DNA of 64,000 nt, taken from positions 3,645,001 through 3,709,000 of the forward strand of contig NZ_CP079195.1 in the NCBI RefSeq assembly GCF_019263805.1, in the 5' to 3' direction. Below are positions 54,094 to 63,078 of the stretch, piece after piece; position 1 is the stretch's first letter; the number at the start of each line of letters is the position of its first letter. Position numbers and translations under genes: made by a program. The notes beneath the pieces were generated by a model. It made no database searches, had not been told where the DNA came from, and was given only the letters and a program-made list of their open reading frames with translations. Source of the stretch: Polaribacter sp. NJDZ03. Lineage in GTDB: Bacteria > Bacteroidota > Bacteroidia > Flavobacteriales > Flavobacteriaceae.

Positions 54094-54996
54094 TTATCCG
54101 CGAGGAACTAATTTTGGATCTTTCTTTTTCTCTCTAATTAAGTAAATTCCGATTAAAATTAATGCGCCACCAAAAACATACCAAAAAGTAAATTTTTCTC
54201 CATCTAAAACACCCCAAATCACCGCAACAATTGGTAGTAAATAACTAGCAGTACTTGCAAAAACAGCAGAGGTGTCTTGTATTAATTTAAAATATAATAA
54301 CATGGCAATTGCGGTACCAAAAACGGTTAAAAAAGCCAAATAACTTAAAGGTTCTGTAAATTCTGGCTTCATTTCAAAATTTTGAATAAAACCAGTAAAA
54401 TATAAAATAACTAAAGATGGAATTGCCCAGATAGAATATATTGCTGCAGTTAATTTTATAGCATTTAAATTAGGTATTCTCTCTTTTATAACCACTGCAT
54501 TTACACCATAAGATGCACCTGCAAGTACAACCAACATTACATACCAAAAGTTAGAATCTTCTGCATTTGCTTCAGAAAAATAAATAATACTTGCAGCACC
54601 CAAAAAACCAATTATGGCACCCAGAATTTGTGTTTTTTTACTTTTAATTCTAAATAATAAAAAACCAAAAATCATTACAAAAATGGGTACTAAAGAATCT
54701 AAAATTCCTGCCAGAGAACTACTTACTTGTGTTTGTGCAATAGGGAATAAATACATTGGTAAGAAATTACCAAAGAAACCAGCAATTGTTACCCATAAAA
54801 TTGTTTTTTTAGACATTTTAAAAAGCGCAGGAATACCAATAAAGGCTAAAAGTAAACCGGAACCAACAACCCTTATTGCACCAATTTCATAAGGAGAAAA
54901 AACTACCAATGATTTTTTTATCAGCATAAATGAGCTTCCCCAGGTTAATGCAATTACAAGTAATAAAAACCATTTATTGTTTATGAGGTTTTTCAT
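54094..54996 (-). CDS. EamA-family (DMT superfamily) transporter
   Basis: 300 residues, ten hydrophobic helices in two EamA repeats. Repeat one begins WFLLLVIALTWGSSFMLIKKSL and repeat two begins WYVMLVVLAGASYGVNAVVIKERI, given in outline. The conserved TWGSSF start and the SYLLPIVAVIWGVLDGEKFTFWYV end of repeat two are typical. An inner-membrane exporter of metabolites or amino acids; the substrate is unknown. Its ATG overlaps the stop of the upstream GNAT gene by one base (TAATG), so both are translated from one message. Confidence 0.95.
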   Translation of the reverse strand: MKNLINNKWFLLLVIALTWGSSFMLIKKSLVVFSPYEIGAIRVVGSGLLLAFIGIPALFKMSKKTILWVTIAGFFGNFLPMYLFPIAQTQVSSSLAGILDSLVPIFVMIFGFLLFRIKSKKTQILGAIIGFLGAASIIYFSEANAEDSNFWYVMLVVLAGASYGVNAVVIKERIPNLNAIKLTAAIYSIWAIPSLVILYFTGFIQNFEMKPEFTEPLSYLAFLTVFGTAIAMLLYFKLIQDTSAVFASTASYLLPIVAVIWGVLDGEKFTFWYVFGGALILIGIYLIREKKKDPKLVPRG

Positions 54997-55442
54997 TAAC
55001 TATTTTTTAATGTCATAATAATTCTTTTTTCATTCTCTAGAAAATAGTTTTCTAAAATTGTTTCGCCTTTAAAACTTAACTCTTTATAAATTTTAATTGC
55101 TGGAGCATTATCAGGATGCACTGTTAAGCATATTTCTAAACAATTTTCCTCTTTTAAAAGGTTGACTAATTTATTGGTTAGTTGTTTTCTTATTTGTTTG
55201 CTTCTCGCTTCAGGATGCACTCCTAATGATAAAATCCATGCTTTTTTGTTGTTAGTGTTTAAAGCACCTACTGCAAAACCTAAAATTTTATTATTTTCTT
55301 TGGCTACAATAAATAAATTATTAGAAATATCAAATAGTTGACGAATTACAAAAGCAGGGTAACTACCTGCATTAAAAACAAGTTGCTCAAGTGCTAACAC
55401 ATCTTTTAAGTCTTCTTCTTTTACAGTTTGAATAGTAATCAT
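54996..55442 (-). CDS. GNAT-family N-acetyltransferase (RimI-like)
   Basis: 148 residues. It starts MITIQTVKEEDLKDVLALEQ. The acetyl-CoA loop is in SLGVHPEARSKQIRKQLTNKL (motif A: Q/RxxGxG/A is degenerate here, with RSKQIR), followed by CLTVHPDNAPAIKIYKELSFK (motif B). A degenerate P-loop is unusual but seen in family members. It may acetylate a small molecule exported by the EamA transporter encoded by the overlapping gene, a resistance or detoxification pairing; that link is inference only. Confidence 0.85.
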   Translation of the reverse strand: MITIQTVKEEDLKDVLALEQLVFNAGSYPAFVIRQLFDISNNLFIVAKENNKILGFAVGALNTNNKKAWILSLGVHPEARSKQIRKQLTNKLVNLLKEENCLEICLTVHPDNAPAIKIYKELSFKGETILENYFLENEKRIIMTLKNS

Positions 55443-55987
55443 ATTCTTTTTTTTATGTTGCTGCTTTTATAATTTAAAATACTAGTTATTACCTGCATGC
55501 AGAAGTAAAACAAAATTAGTAAAGATTCTTATAAAACGATTATACTTCTAAAAAGAAAAAAGAGAATTATTAGTAAAGGAAAATGTGAATATTTACTAGT
55601 TTTTTAGAAATGAAAAGGAGTAAATCAACCAAAAATCTACCATATTATAAATCATTTAAAATTGTTTAACAATGCTATAAGGGTAAATGTAACTATTACT
55701 AATTTAGTTTTTATAAGTTTAATTAAAAAAAACACAAATATGGTATTGGTTGGCAATGTGGATAAGTAAGAAGAGGTAAAGTATTGCTGCCGTTTTATTT
55801 TACTAAAATGGCTATAACTCCTATCTTTTAAAATTTAATCTTTTAAAAACATAGTTTTATACTGTGGTTACAAGGTTTTTTTTAGAGGAATATAATTCAT
55901 AGATTTACAAATTAATCTTGTTGTTAAATTTGATTGAATTAAAATAATCTATTAAAGTAAACTTCTTCAACAAAATCAATTTATCTT
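55443..55987. other. Intergenic region of 545 bp
   Basis: AT-rich, no ORF or strong hairpin that I can support. It includes the upstream region of the GNAT gene on the left and the promoter box at 55925-55932 on the right. Confidence 0.6.
55925..55932 (+). promoter_or_regulatory. -7 element upstream of the glutamate-synthase-like gene
   Basis: TAAATTTG is a perfect TAnnTTTG, 55 bases before the start codon. The expected -33 position reads GATT, with a TTTA two bases downstream, so the upstream element is weak. Confidence 0.5.
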
Positions 55988-57577
55988 ATGAAAGTTCGTG
56001 AATATTTTATAATCATTTCTATTCTTATTACAGCTGCTGTTATTGTTATTGCACAATTTTGGTTTCCAATTATTTGGTCTTTTTTATTGATTGGTCCGTT
56101 AATTATTTTGGGACTTTTTGATGTTTTTCAAACAAAACATACTATTAGACGTAATTTTCCATTGTTAGGTAGGTTTAGATATATTTTAGAATCCGTAAGG
56201 CCCGAAATTATGCAGTATTTTGTAGAAACAGATACTGAAGGGAGACCATTAAACCGAATTTTAAGATCTTTAGTATATAGAAGAGCAAAGGGAGAAAATG
56301 ATACTGAACCTTTTGGGACTCAGATGGATTTGTACCATTCTGGTTATGAGTGGTTAGAACACTCTATGTATGCTAAACATAATCCAAAAGAAATTGAAGA
56401 ATTTCCAAGGTTATTAATTGGTGGTAAAGATTGTAAACAACCTTATTCTTCTAGTTTACTTAATATTTCTGCAATGAGTTTTGGTTCTTTAAGTAAAAAT
56501 GCTGTTTTAGCATTAAACAAAGGTGCAAAAATGGGGAATTTTGCACATAATACTGGTGAGGGAGCAATTAGTCAATACCATTTAGAACATGGAGGAGATT
56601 TAATTTGGCAAGTTGGTACAGGGTATTTTGGTTGTAGAAATGAAGACGGAACTTTTAATGATACAACATTTAGAGAAAATGCCATTAAACCATCGGTTAA
56701 AATGATAGAAATTAAACTATCGCAAGGTGCTAAACCTGGTCATGGTGGAATTTTACCAGCTTCAAAAAATACAGAAGAAATTGCAAAAATAAGACACGTA
56801 AAACCAGGTATTGCGGTGCATTCTCCACCATCTCATTCAGCTTTTTCGAACCCAATTGAATTTATGTATTTTATTAAAAAGTTAAGAGAACTTTCTGATG
56901 GAAAACCGATTGGTTTTAAATTATGTTTAGGAAGAAAACAAGAGTTTATGGATTTTTGTGAAGCGATGATTTTTACAGGAATACAACCCGATTTTATTAC
57001 AGTAGATGGTGGAGAAGGAGGAACTGGTGCTGCGCCAGTAGAATTCTCTAATTCAATGGGAATGCCATTGCGTGAAGGTTTAATTTTTGTACACGATACG
57101 CTAGTTGGTTTTGGATTAAGAAAAGATATTAAAGTAATTGTAGCGGGGAAAATTATATCAGGATTTCACATGGCTAGAGCAATTTCTTTAGGAGCAGATG
57201 GTTGTAATAGTGCACGTGCAATGATGCTTGCCATTGGTTGTATACAAGCGCTACAGTGTAATTCTAATACTTGTCCTGTTGGTGTAGCAACTCAAAATAA
57301 ATCTTTAGTAAAAGGATTAGTTGTAGAGGATAAAGCACCAAGAGCAAAAAGATATCACGACGCGACTATTCATAGTTTTTTAGAACTGGTTGCGGCTGCA
57401 GGTTTAAATGAACCTAGTGAGCTAACAAGAGATCATATTAGTAAAAGAGTAGGTTTATATAATGTAAAAACTTACGAAGATATTTATCCTTACTTAAAAG
57501 AAGGGTGTTTGCTTGATATAAGTACGATTCCTTTAGATTATAAAAAATTCTTTCATCTTACAAGAGTTATGAGTTAG
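55988..57577 (+). CDS. FMN-binding glutamate-synthase-family protein
   Basis: 529 residues. Two N-terminal hydrophobic helices (about 8-25 and 30-45) are followed by a GltB-like synthase domain: ISAMSFGSLSKNAVLALNKGA, GEGAISQYHLEHGGDLIWQVG, GAKPGHGGILPASK, and FITVDGGEGGTGAAP for FMN. The [3Fe-4S] ligands are complete as CX5CX4C (Cys418, Cys424, Cys429). There is no glutaminase domain, so it is not a full glutamate synthase large subunit. Members are stand-alone oxidoreductases, often annotated as FMN-binding glutamate synthase family protein, with an undefined substrate. The N-terminal membrane anchor is part of this subgroup. Confidence 0.92.
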   Translation: MKVREYFIIISILITAAVIVIAQFWFPIIWSFLLIGPLIILGLFDVFQTKHTIRRNFPLLGRFRYILESVRPEIMQYFVETDTEGRPLNRILRSLVYRRAKGENDTEPFGTQMDLYHSGYEWLEHSMYAKHNPKEIEEFPRLLIGGKDCKQPYSSSLLNISAMSFGSLSKNAVLALNKGAKMGNFAHNTGEGAISQYHLEHGGDLIWQVGTGYFGCRNEDGTFNDTTFRENAIKPSVKMIEIKLSQGAKPGHGGILPASKNTEEIAKIRHVKPGIAVHSPPSHSAFSNPIEFMYFIKKLRELSDGKPIGFKLCLGRKQEFMDFCEAMIFTGIQPDFITVDGGEGGTGAAPVEFSNSMGMPLREGLIFVHDTLVGFGLRKDIKVIVAGKIISGFHMARAISLGADGCNSARAMMLAIGCIQALQCNSNTCPVGVATQNKSLVKGLVVEDKAPRAKRYHDATIHSFLELVAAAGLNEPSELTRDHISKRVGLYNVKTYEDIYPYLKEGCLLDISTIPLDYKKFFHLTRVMS

Positions 57578-57596
57578 ATAAACGAACTCTGAATAT

Positions 57597-57639
57597 AAAG
57601 TTGATATTTTCTACATAGAAAGTATCAACTTTTTTTTTG
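57597..57639 (+). terminator. Terminator after the FMN glutamate-synthase-like gene
   Basis: AAAGTTGATA with inner TTTTCTA pairs with TAGAAAG and TATCAACTTT (one G-T wobble) around a 2-base loop, giving a stem of about 17 bp, followed by nine T. Confidence 0.92.
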
Positions 57640-57863
57640 TTTAAAATGTACAGATAATTCTTACATACCAAATTATAGAAACGCTTTGTTTTTATAGTTT
57701 ACCTTATTTATCGCTTTAATTTATCTGAAGAAGAGAAGATAAGATAACTAAAAAATAGTGTATTTTTTAAAAATCTAAATGAATAAGTTAGTAGCTAACA
57801 TTGAAGATTTTTTATTTAAATTTAGGCTTTGTGAATAATGAATTAAAATTAAATTTTATTGTG

Positions 57864-58292
57864 ATGAAAATTTATAAGTTAGAAACAGTTAATGATAATA
57901 TTTTAGAAGCATTTAGAAAGTTAATACCACAACTTAGCACTAGTTGTATATTACCTAGCCAAAAAGATTTGGAAGATATTGTTGGCTCTGATAATACGGT
58001 ACTTTTTATAGCCGAAGAAAATAGTAATATATTAGGTACGCTAACTCTTGTTTTTAATAAGATACCTACCGGTAATAAAGTTTGGATAGAAGATGTAGTG
58101 GTTGATAATGCTGCAAGAGGTAAGGGAGTTGGAGAAAAATTAACTCAATTAGCTATAGAATATACATCTAATAAAGGTATTAAAAACATCAATTTAACAT
58201 CGAGTCCAGATAGAGTTGCAGCTAATAAATTATATCAAAAACTAGGTTTTATCAAAAGAGAAACAAATGTTTATAGACTAACAATTGAATAG
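57864..58292 (+). CDS. GNAT-family N-acetyltransferase
   Basis: 142 residues from the ATG at 57864 (MKIYKLETVNDNILEAFRKL). Motif A is complete: VWIEDVVVDNAARGKGVGEKL, with RGKGVG as the acetyl-CoA pyrophosphate loop. Motif B includes INLTSSPDRVAANKLYQKLGF. A general small-molecule acetyltransferase of unknown substrate. An in-frame upstream ATG at 57801 adds 21 residues unlike the family. The upstream TTTAGGCTTTG has the look of a -7 box with one extra base. Confidence 0.88.
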   Translation: MKIYKLETVNDNILEAFRKLIPQLSTSCILPSQKDLEDIVGSDNTVLFIAEENSNILGTLTLVFNKIPTGNKVWIEDVVVDNAARGKGVGEKLTQLAIEYTSNKGIKNINLTSSPDRVAANKLYQKLGFIKRETNVYRLTIE

Positions 58293-58690
58293 TTTTTTGT
58301 TAAATACTCAATAAATGATTTAAGTAACATCATTTTAGTTTTTTATTGTTTGAGATATTTCCTTGAATGAGACATTGACTTTTTTAATATAGAAGAACCT
58401 CAATGTGAATTATTTTAAAATTATCATAGAAAAGTTTAACTTATTCCTGAAATAAAATGAAGTCAATTTTACATTTAAGTTTTCCTTTATTTCATACTTC
58501 ATTTAAATCTTCTGAAGAAAAGTAATTTTAAAGAAATATTTTAAGTTTTGTTACTTATATTAAAGATCTTAATATAGAAAAGACACTCAATAAAAGAAGT
58601 ATATTTTTTCTAACTCATTATAGATTCATTATTATCTTAAAACAGAAAAACTTTAGTATTTTTATTGCCTTATTAAACTTCCATACGCCA
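58293..58690. other. Intergenic region of 398 bp before the hybrid sensor gene
   Basis: AT-rich and without an ORF. It contains no strong hairpin. TATTTTTA at 58657-58664 is one base away from the TAnnTTTG box and is well placed (27 bases before the start) as a possible -7 element for the hybrid sensor gene. Confidence 0.45.
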
Positions 58691-61600
58691 ATGTTAAAAA
58701 AATATTGCTTCGCTTTTTTACTTACATTTTTTTGTGTAATTAGCTTTTTTTCTCAAGAAAAAGAAATTGAGTATGCAAAAAAAATCACTATTTCTGATGG
58801 TTTAGCGCATAATGGAGTTACCTCCGTTTTAAATGACAGCAATGGTTTTTTATGGGTTGGAACTTATGAGGGAATTAATAAATATGATGGTTACAAGCTA
58901 GTTACTTTTAAAAATACTATAGATAAAGATATTCTTACAAGTAACAGAGTTAGGTCTATTACAGAAGATCATAAAAAAAATATTTGGATTGGTACGGATC
59001 AGGGTGTAACGATATATAAGTCTTCTCAAGAAAAATTTGTGAAATTATATTCCAATAAACTTATGGGAAAAGACAACAGTGGCCCCATAATAAGAAAAGT
59101 TTTTATTAATAAGAAAAACAACAAGATTTACTGTTTAACAGAAGGTAACGGAGTCTTTCTCTTCGATGAAAATTATAAGTTAATAAATCGCTTTGTTCCA
59201 AAAGTAAACGAACCTAACAATTTAAAGTTTTATGATGTTTTAGAATTGAATGATGAAAATTTAGTCTTTATCACATCACAAGGTTTGTATTTTTTTGATA
59301 TCCTAAAAAATAGTTTTAAAAGGATATTGGATAAAAATATCAATTATGCAACCGGAATTACTAAAGTAAATGAATCTCTATTTTTAATTAATTTAGAGTA
59401 TGGTTTAGGAGTAGTTTGCTACAATGCGGAAAAAAATGAATTTACTTTTAAAGAACAAATATTATCAGAAAAGCAGTTAAATAACTTAAGTATAGATAAT
59501 AATGGAGATTTATGGGTAGGTACTTTAAATAAGGGGATTATTAAAATTAATGACATTAAAAAGAACCTAACCTGTAAAAGTATAAAACCTTTTAAAATAC
59601 AATATTTTAATGATGGTGTAGATAGATTAAGAATTAGTAGTATAATTTCTGCGGCTAATAACATTTGGGTTGGTACTTTTAATAAAGGTTTATATCAGTT
59701 TGATATAAAAGAAACGCCTTTTAAGAAGTATAATAAAAAAATGGGGTACAAATATGGTATTGCATCTAATACGATTACTCATTTTTCTGATTTAGATAGT
59801 AAAAGAGTCTATATTACTGGTGTTTTTGGAGGTCTTGCTTTGTTTAATACAGAAACAGAATTATTTGAACCCTTACCTTTTAATGTACCTAAAAATCAAT
59901 TATTAAGTGTTTCTTCTGTTTTTGTAGATTCAAAAAAAAATACTTGGCTAAAAATTGCAGGGGTTGGTTTCTTTAGGGTAAAACCAGGAAGTAGAAATCT
60001 AGAAAAAATTACATCTAGTAATTTTATAAATAGTCCATTACAAGCTTTTAGATCTTTTACCGAAGATAGATATGGAAATATTTGGATTGGTGCTAGTCAA
60101 GGTGTTTTTAAAATAACTATAGATAATTCAAATACAATTAAAAATATAGAATCTTTAAATGATAACCCTTATTTTGATTCTAAAAAAATTGCATTAGCAA
60201 GATATATTTATGCAGATCCACAAAAGAATTTTATCTGGATTGGAGTCGATTCAGATGGATTGTTTAGAGTTGATAATCTTAAAGGTACACCATTAGAAGA
60301 GTTAAGTATTCATCAATTTTTAAATGATAAAAATGATAAAACTTCAATATCAAGTAATTTTGTAACTTCAATTTTAAGGTTGCCAAATGGCGATTTATGG
60401 GTTGGAACCGAGAGTGGTGGAATTTGTAAAGTAGAAACAAAAGATAATGGACTAACCTTTACTTCTTTTACAGAAAAAGATGGACTTTCAAATAATGTTG
60501 TAAAGAGTATATTGGCAGATAATGATAATAGTTTATGGATTTCTACTAATATTGGTTTAAATAAATTCGATTTAAAAAGTAAGGTTTTTAGAAAGTTTAA
60601 TTTGGTAGATGGTTTGCCTTTTGAAGACTTTTTATTTTCTTCAGAAAAATTGAAGAACGGTACACTTCTTTTTTCTGGAGTAGATGGTTTTTGTTATTTT
60701 AATCCGGATAAGATTATTAATAAAGAAGAATTGCCTAAAGTTCAATTAGAGAATTTTAAAATATTTAATCGTACAATTTCTCCCGGAGATACCATTAAAG
60801 ATAGGGTGATTTTAAAAAGTAGTTTATCAGAATTAAATGAGATACAACTACAACATGATGAAAACGTGTTTTCTTTTGATATTGCAAGCCTACATTTTTC
60901 TAATCCTAAAAACCATTCATTAAAGTATAAGTTACATCCAATTAATAAAGATTGGGTAGTAACAGCATCAAATAATAATGTTGTTAACTACAGTGGTTTA
61001 CAACCAGGAAAGTATGAGTTAAGTTTTATGGCTTCGAATTCATTAAATGAATGGACAGCACCTAAAAAGCTTAAGATTGTAATTGTTCCTCCTTTTTGGA
61101 AAACCAACACTGCTTATTTTATTTACGCATTGTTAATTTTACTAATACTTTATTTAATTATTTCGACGATCACTAAAATTCAATCTTTAAATCATAATGT
61201 AGCCATAGAGAAATTAGAAAAAGACTCTGTAAAAGAATTAAATGAATCTAAATTACGGTTTTTCTCTAACATTTCTCATGAAATTAAAACACCAATAACA
61301 CTTATTTCTGGTCCTGTAGATGTTTTATTAGATCGGTATAAGAATAATTTAGATGTGTCGGAAAAATTAAGTTTGGTGAAACGTCAAACTAAAAAAATAA
61401 AACAATTAGTAGATCAAGTTCACGATTTTAGAAGGGCAGAAGCTAATTTGTTAAAAATGCATTATACGCGTTTTAACTTTAATGATTTTTTACAAGAATT
61501 AGCAAATGATTTTATGTTTTTGGCAAGTAAAGATCAGAAAGAATTTCAGCTTGTTGCTAAAAATAAAAATATTATAGTCTCTGGTGATAAGAGTAAAATT

Positions 61601-62818
61601 GAAAAGATTTGCAATAATTTAATTAACAATGCTTTTAAATATACCAAGGCAGGAGACACTATTAAAATTGAATTTAGTTATGATGAGAAAGATTTAAATG
61701 TATCTGTTACAGATACAGGAATGGGAATAGATGAGGTAGATTTAGAGCATGTTTTTGAAAGGTTTTATCAATCGGAATCTACGCAAAAGGAGCATATTGC
61801 AGGTTCTGGTATTGGTTTGGCTTTTTCAAAAAAATTAGTAGAGATGCATTATGGTTACATAAATGCAACTAGTAAAGTTAATGAAGGAACTACTATAAGT
61901 TTTCAATTACCAATAGTAAAACAACAAGTAGAAGAAGATGAAGTTTTAGATAAAAAAACGGTAGAGTTACCAAAAGAAAAAGAAATTGTAATTGATAAAC
62001 AAATTGTAGAAGAAGATTTAACAACGGTAACTGTTAGTGGCGAATTTTCTGATGCTTTAGTTTTTTATGCTGAAGATAATTTAGAAATGAGAACCTACGT
62101 TACGGGTATTTTGTCTAAATATTTTACAGTTAGGGCTTTTAGAGACGGACAAGAATGTTTAGAGGCTTTAGAAAATAATTGGCCAGATATTGTAATTAGT
62201 GATGTGCAAATGCCACAGCTAAATGGCTTAGATTTATGTATTGCAATTAAATCTGATTTAAAAACAAGTCATATCCCTGTAATTTTACTTACAGCATTAA
62301 TAAATATAGAAGATCATGTTAGAGGCTTAAGAGATGGAGCAGATGCCTACATAAAGAAACCTTTTAATGTACAGCGTTTAATTACAAATACAGAAGCGTT
62401 ACTTAATAACAGAAAACAATTAAGAGAAAGGTATCAGGTTGGTATTCCGTTAACCAAAGAAAATAATAAGAATAATAGAAATGACAATGCTTTTTTAGAG
62501 AAGCTTTATAGTATTATGGAAGAGAATCTAGATAATCAAGATTTTGACATTAATACACTAGCCAAAGAATTGTATTTGAATAGAACACATTTTTACCAAA
62601 AAGTAAAAGTATTGACCAATCAAACTCCTTTTGAGTTGATAAAAATGTATCGTTTAAAAAAGGCAGCACAATTTCTGGTAAATCAAAAATTATCTGTAAA
62701 CGAAGTTTTTTTAATGACAGGTTTTAAAAGTAGAACACATTTTACAAAAATTTTTAAAGAAAAATACAACGTCTCACCAAGTAAATATGGGGCAGAGAAC
62801 GATAATAAACTTTCATAA
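58691..62818 (+). CDS. Hybrid two-component sensor/regulator (propeller, Y_Y_Y, HisKA, HATPase, REC, AraC)
   Basis: 1375 residues. Signal peptide 1-22; then two seven-bladed periplasmic propellers of two-component regulator repeats (many LWVGT/IWIGT blade ends, residues about 25-700); a Y_Y_Y domain (about 710-800) and one transmembrane helix (about 806-826). The kinase follows: HisKA with His863 in FFSNISHEIKTP, and HATPase_c with NNAFKYTKAGD, DTGMGI and GSGIGLAF. A receiver domain has phospho-acceptor Asp1171 in ISDVQMPQLNGLD and Lys in YIKKPF. A C-terminal AraC helix-turn-helix occupies about 1270-1370. This HTCS type senses an oligosaccharide in the periplasm and activates a nearby polysaccharide-utilisation locus, probably the one beginning to the right. 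Confidence 0.97.
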   Translation: MLKKYCFAFLLTFFCVISFFSQEKEIEYAKKITISDGLAHNGVTSVLNDSNGFLWVGTYEGINKYDGYKLVTFKNTIDKDILTSNRVRSITEDHKKNIWIGTDQGVTIYKSSQEKFVKLYSNKLMGKDNSGPIIRKVFINKKNNKIYCLTEGNGVFLFDENYKLINRFVPKVNEPNNLKFYDVLELNDENLVFITSQGLYFFDILKNSFKRILDKNINYATGITKVNESLFLINLEYGLGVVCYNAEKNEFTFKEQILSEKQLNNLSIDNNGDLWVGTLNKGIIKINDIKKNLTCKSIKPFKIQYFNDGVDRLRISSIISAANNIWVGTFNKGLYQFDIKETPFKKYNKKMGYKYGIASNTITHFSDLDSKRVYITGVFGGLALFNTETELFEPLPFNVPKNQLLSVSSVFVDSKKNTWLKIAGVGFFRVKPGSRNLEKITSSNFINSPLQAFRSFTEDRYGNIWIGASQGVFKITIDNSNTIKNIESLNDNPYFDSKKIALARYIYADPQKNFIWIGVDSDGLFRVDNLKGTPLEELSIHQFLNDKNDKTSISSNFVTSILRLPNGDLWVGTESGGICKVETKDNGLTFTSFTEKDGLSNNVVKSILADNDNSLWISTNIGLNKFDLKSKVFRKFNLVDGLPFEDFLFSSEKLKNGTLLFSGVDGFCYFNPDKIINKEELPKVQLENFKIFNRTISPGDTIKDRVILKSSLSELNEIQLQHDENVFSFDIASLHFSNPKNHSLKYKLHPINKDWVVTASNNNVVNYSGLQPGKYELSFMASNSLNEWTAPKKLKIVIVPPFWKTNTAYFIYALLILLILYLIISTITKIQSLNHNVAIEKLEKDSVKELNESKLRFFSNISHEIKTPITLISGPVDVLLDRYKNNLDVSEKLSLVKRQTKKIKQLVDQVHDFRRAEANLLKMHYTRFNFNDFLQELANDFMFLASKDQKEFQLVAKNKNIIVSGDKSKIEKICNNLINNAFKYTKAGDTIKIEFSYDEKDLNVSVTDTGMGIDEVDLEHVFERFYQSESTQKEHIAGSGIGLAFSKKLVEMHYGYINATSKVNEGTTISFQLPIVKQQVEEDEVLDKKTVELPKEKEIVIDKQIVEEDLTTVTVSGEFSDALVFYAEDNLEMRTYVTGILSKYFTVRAFRDGQECLEALENNWPDIVISDVQMPQLNGLDLCIAIKSDLKTSHIPVILLTALINIEDHVRGLRDGADAYIKKPFNVQRLITNTEALLNNRKQLRERYQVGIPLTKENNKNNRNDNAFLEKLYSIMEENLDNQDFDINTLAKELYLNRTHFYQKVKVLTNQTPFELIKMYRLKKAAQFLVNQKLSVNEVFLMTGFKSRTHFTKIFKEKYNVSPSKYGAENDNKLS

Positions 62819-62844
62819 TAATTAATTTATTCTTTTAATTAAAA

Positions 62845-62943
62845 GTGTTGCTGTTAAGAAAACTTAATCCACAAAAGGCGCAAGCTTCTAGTGCAGCTCC
62901 AGAAGCTCCTGGGCTGGATTTTAATTTTAAAATAATATTATAA
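62845..62943 (+). CDS. Possible small ORF, 32 aa, locally GC-rich
   Basis: GTG (or TTG at 62848) to TAA, peptide LLLRKLNPQKAQASSAAPEA then PGLDFNFKIIL. The segment 62875-62925 is about half GC, well above its surroundings. No homologue is recognised. There is no strong start signal, so it may be a relic of a longer gene or a chance ORF. It lies between the hybrid sensor gene and a terminator. Confidence 0.25.
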   Translation: MLLLRKLNPQKAQASSAAPEAPGLDFNFKIIL

Positions 62944-62946
62944 ATG

Positions 62947-62978
62947 AAAACGCTACATATTTTATGTGGCGTTTTTTT
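62947..62978 (+). terminator. Terminator after the hybrid sensor gene
   Basis: AAAACGCTACATA (62947-62959) pairs with TATGTGGCGTTTT (62963-62975) through one T-G wobble and a TTT loop, then T-run to 62978. Confidence 0.9.
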
Positions 62979-63078
62979 ATTATCTAGATTTACGCATGCA
63001 TACTTTTAATATATTCACAAGTACAAGTAGAAACTTTTAAATAGCTTATTTTATAGTAAGTTTAAAAACGAACCATAT

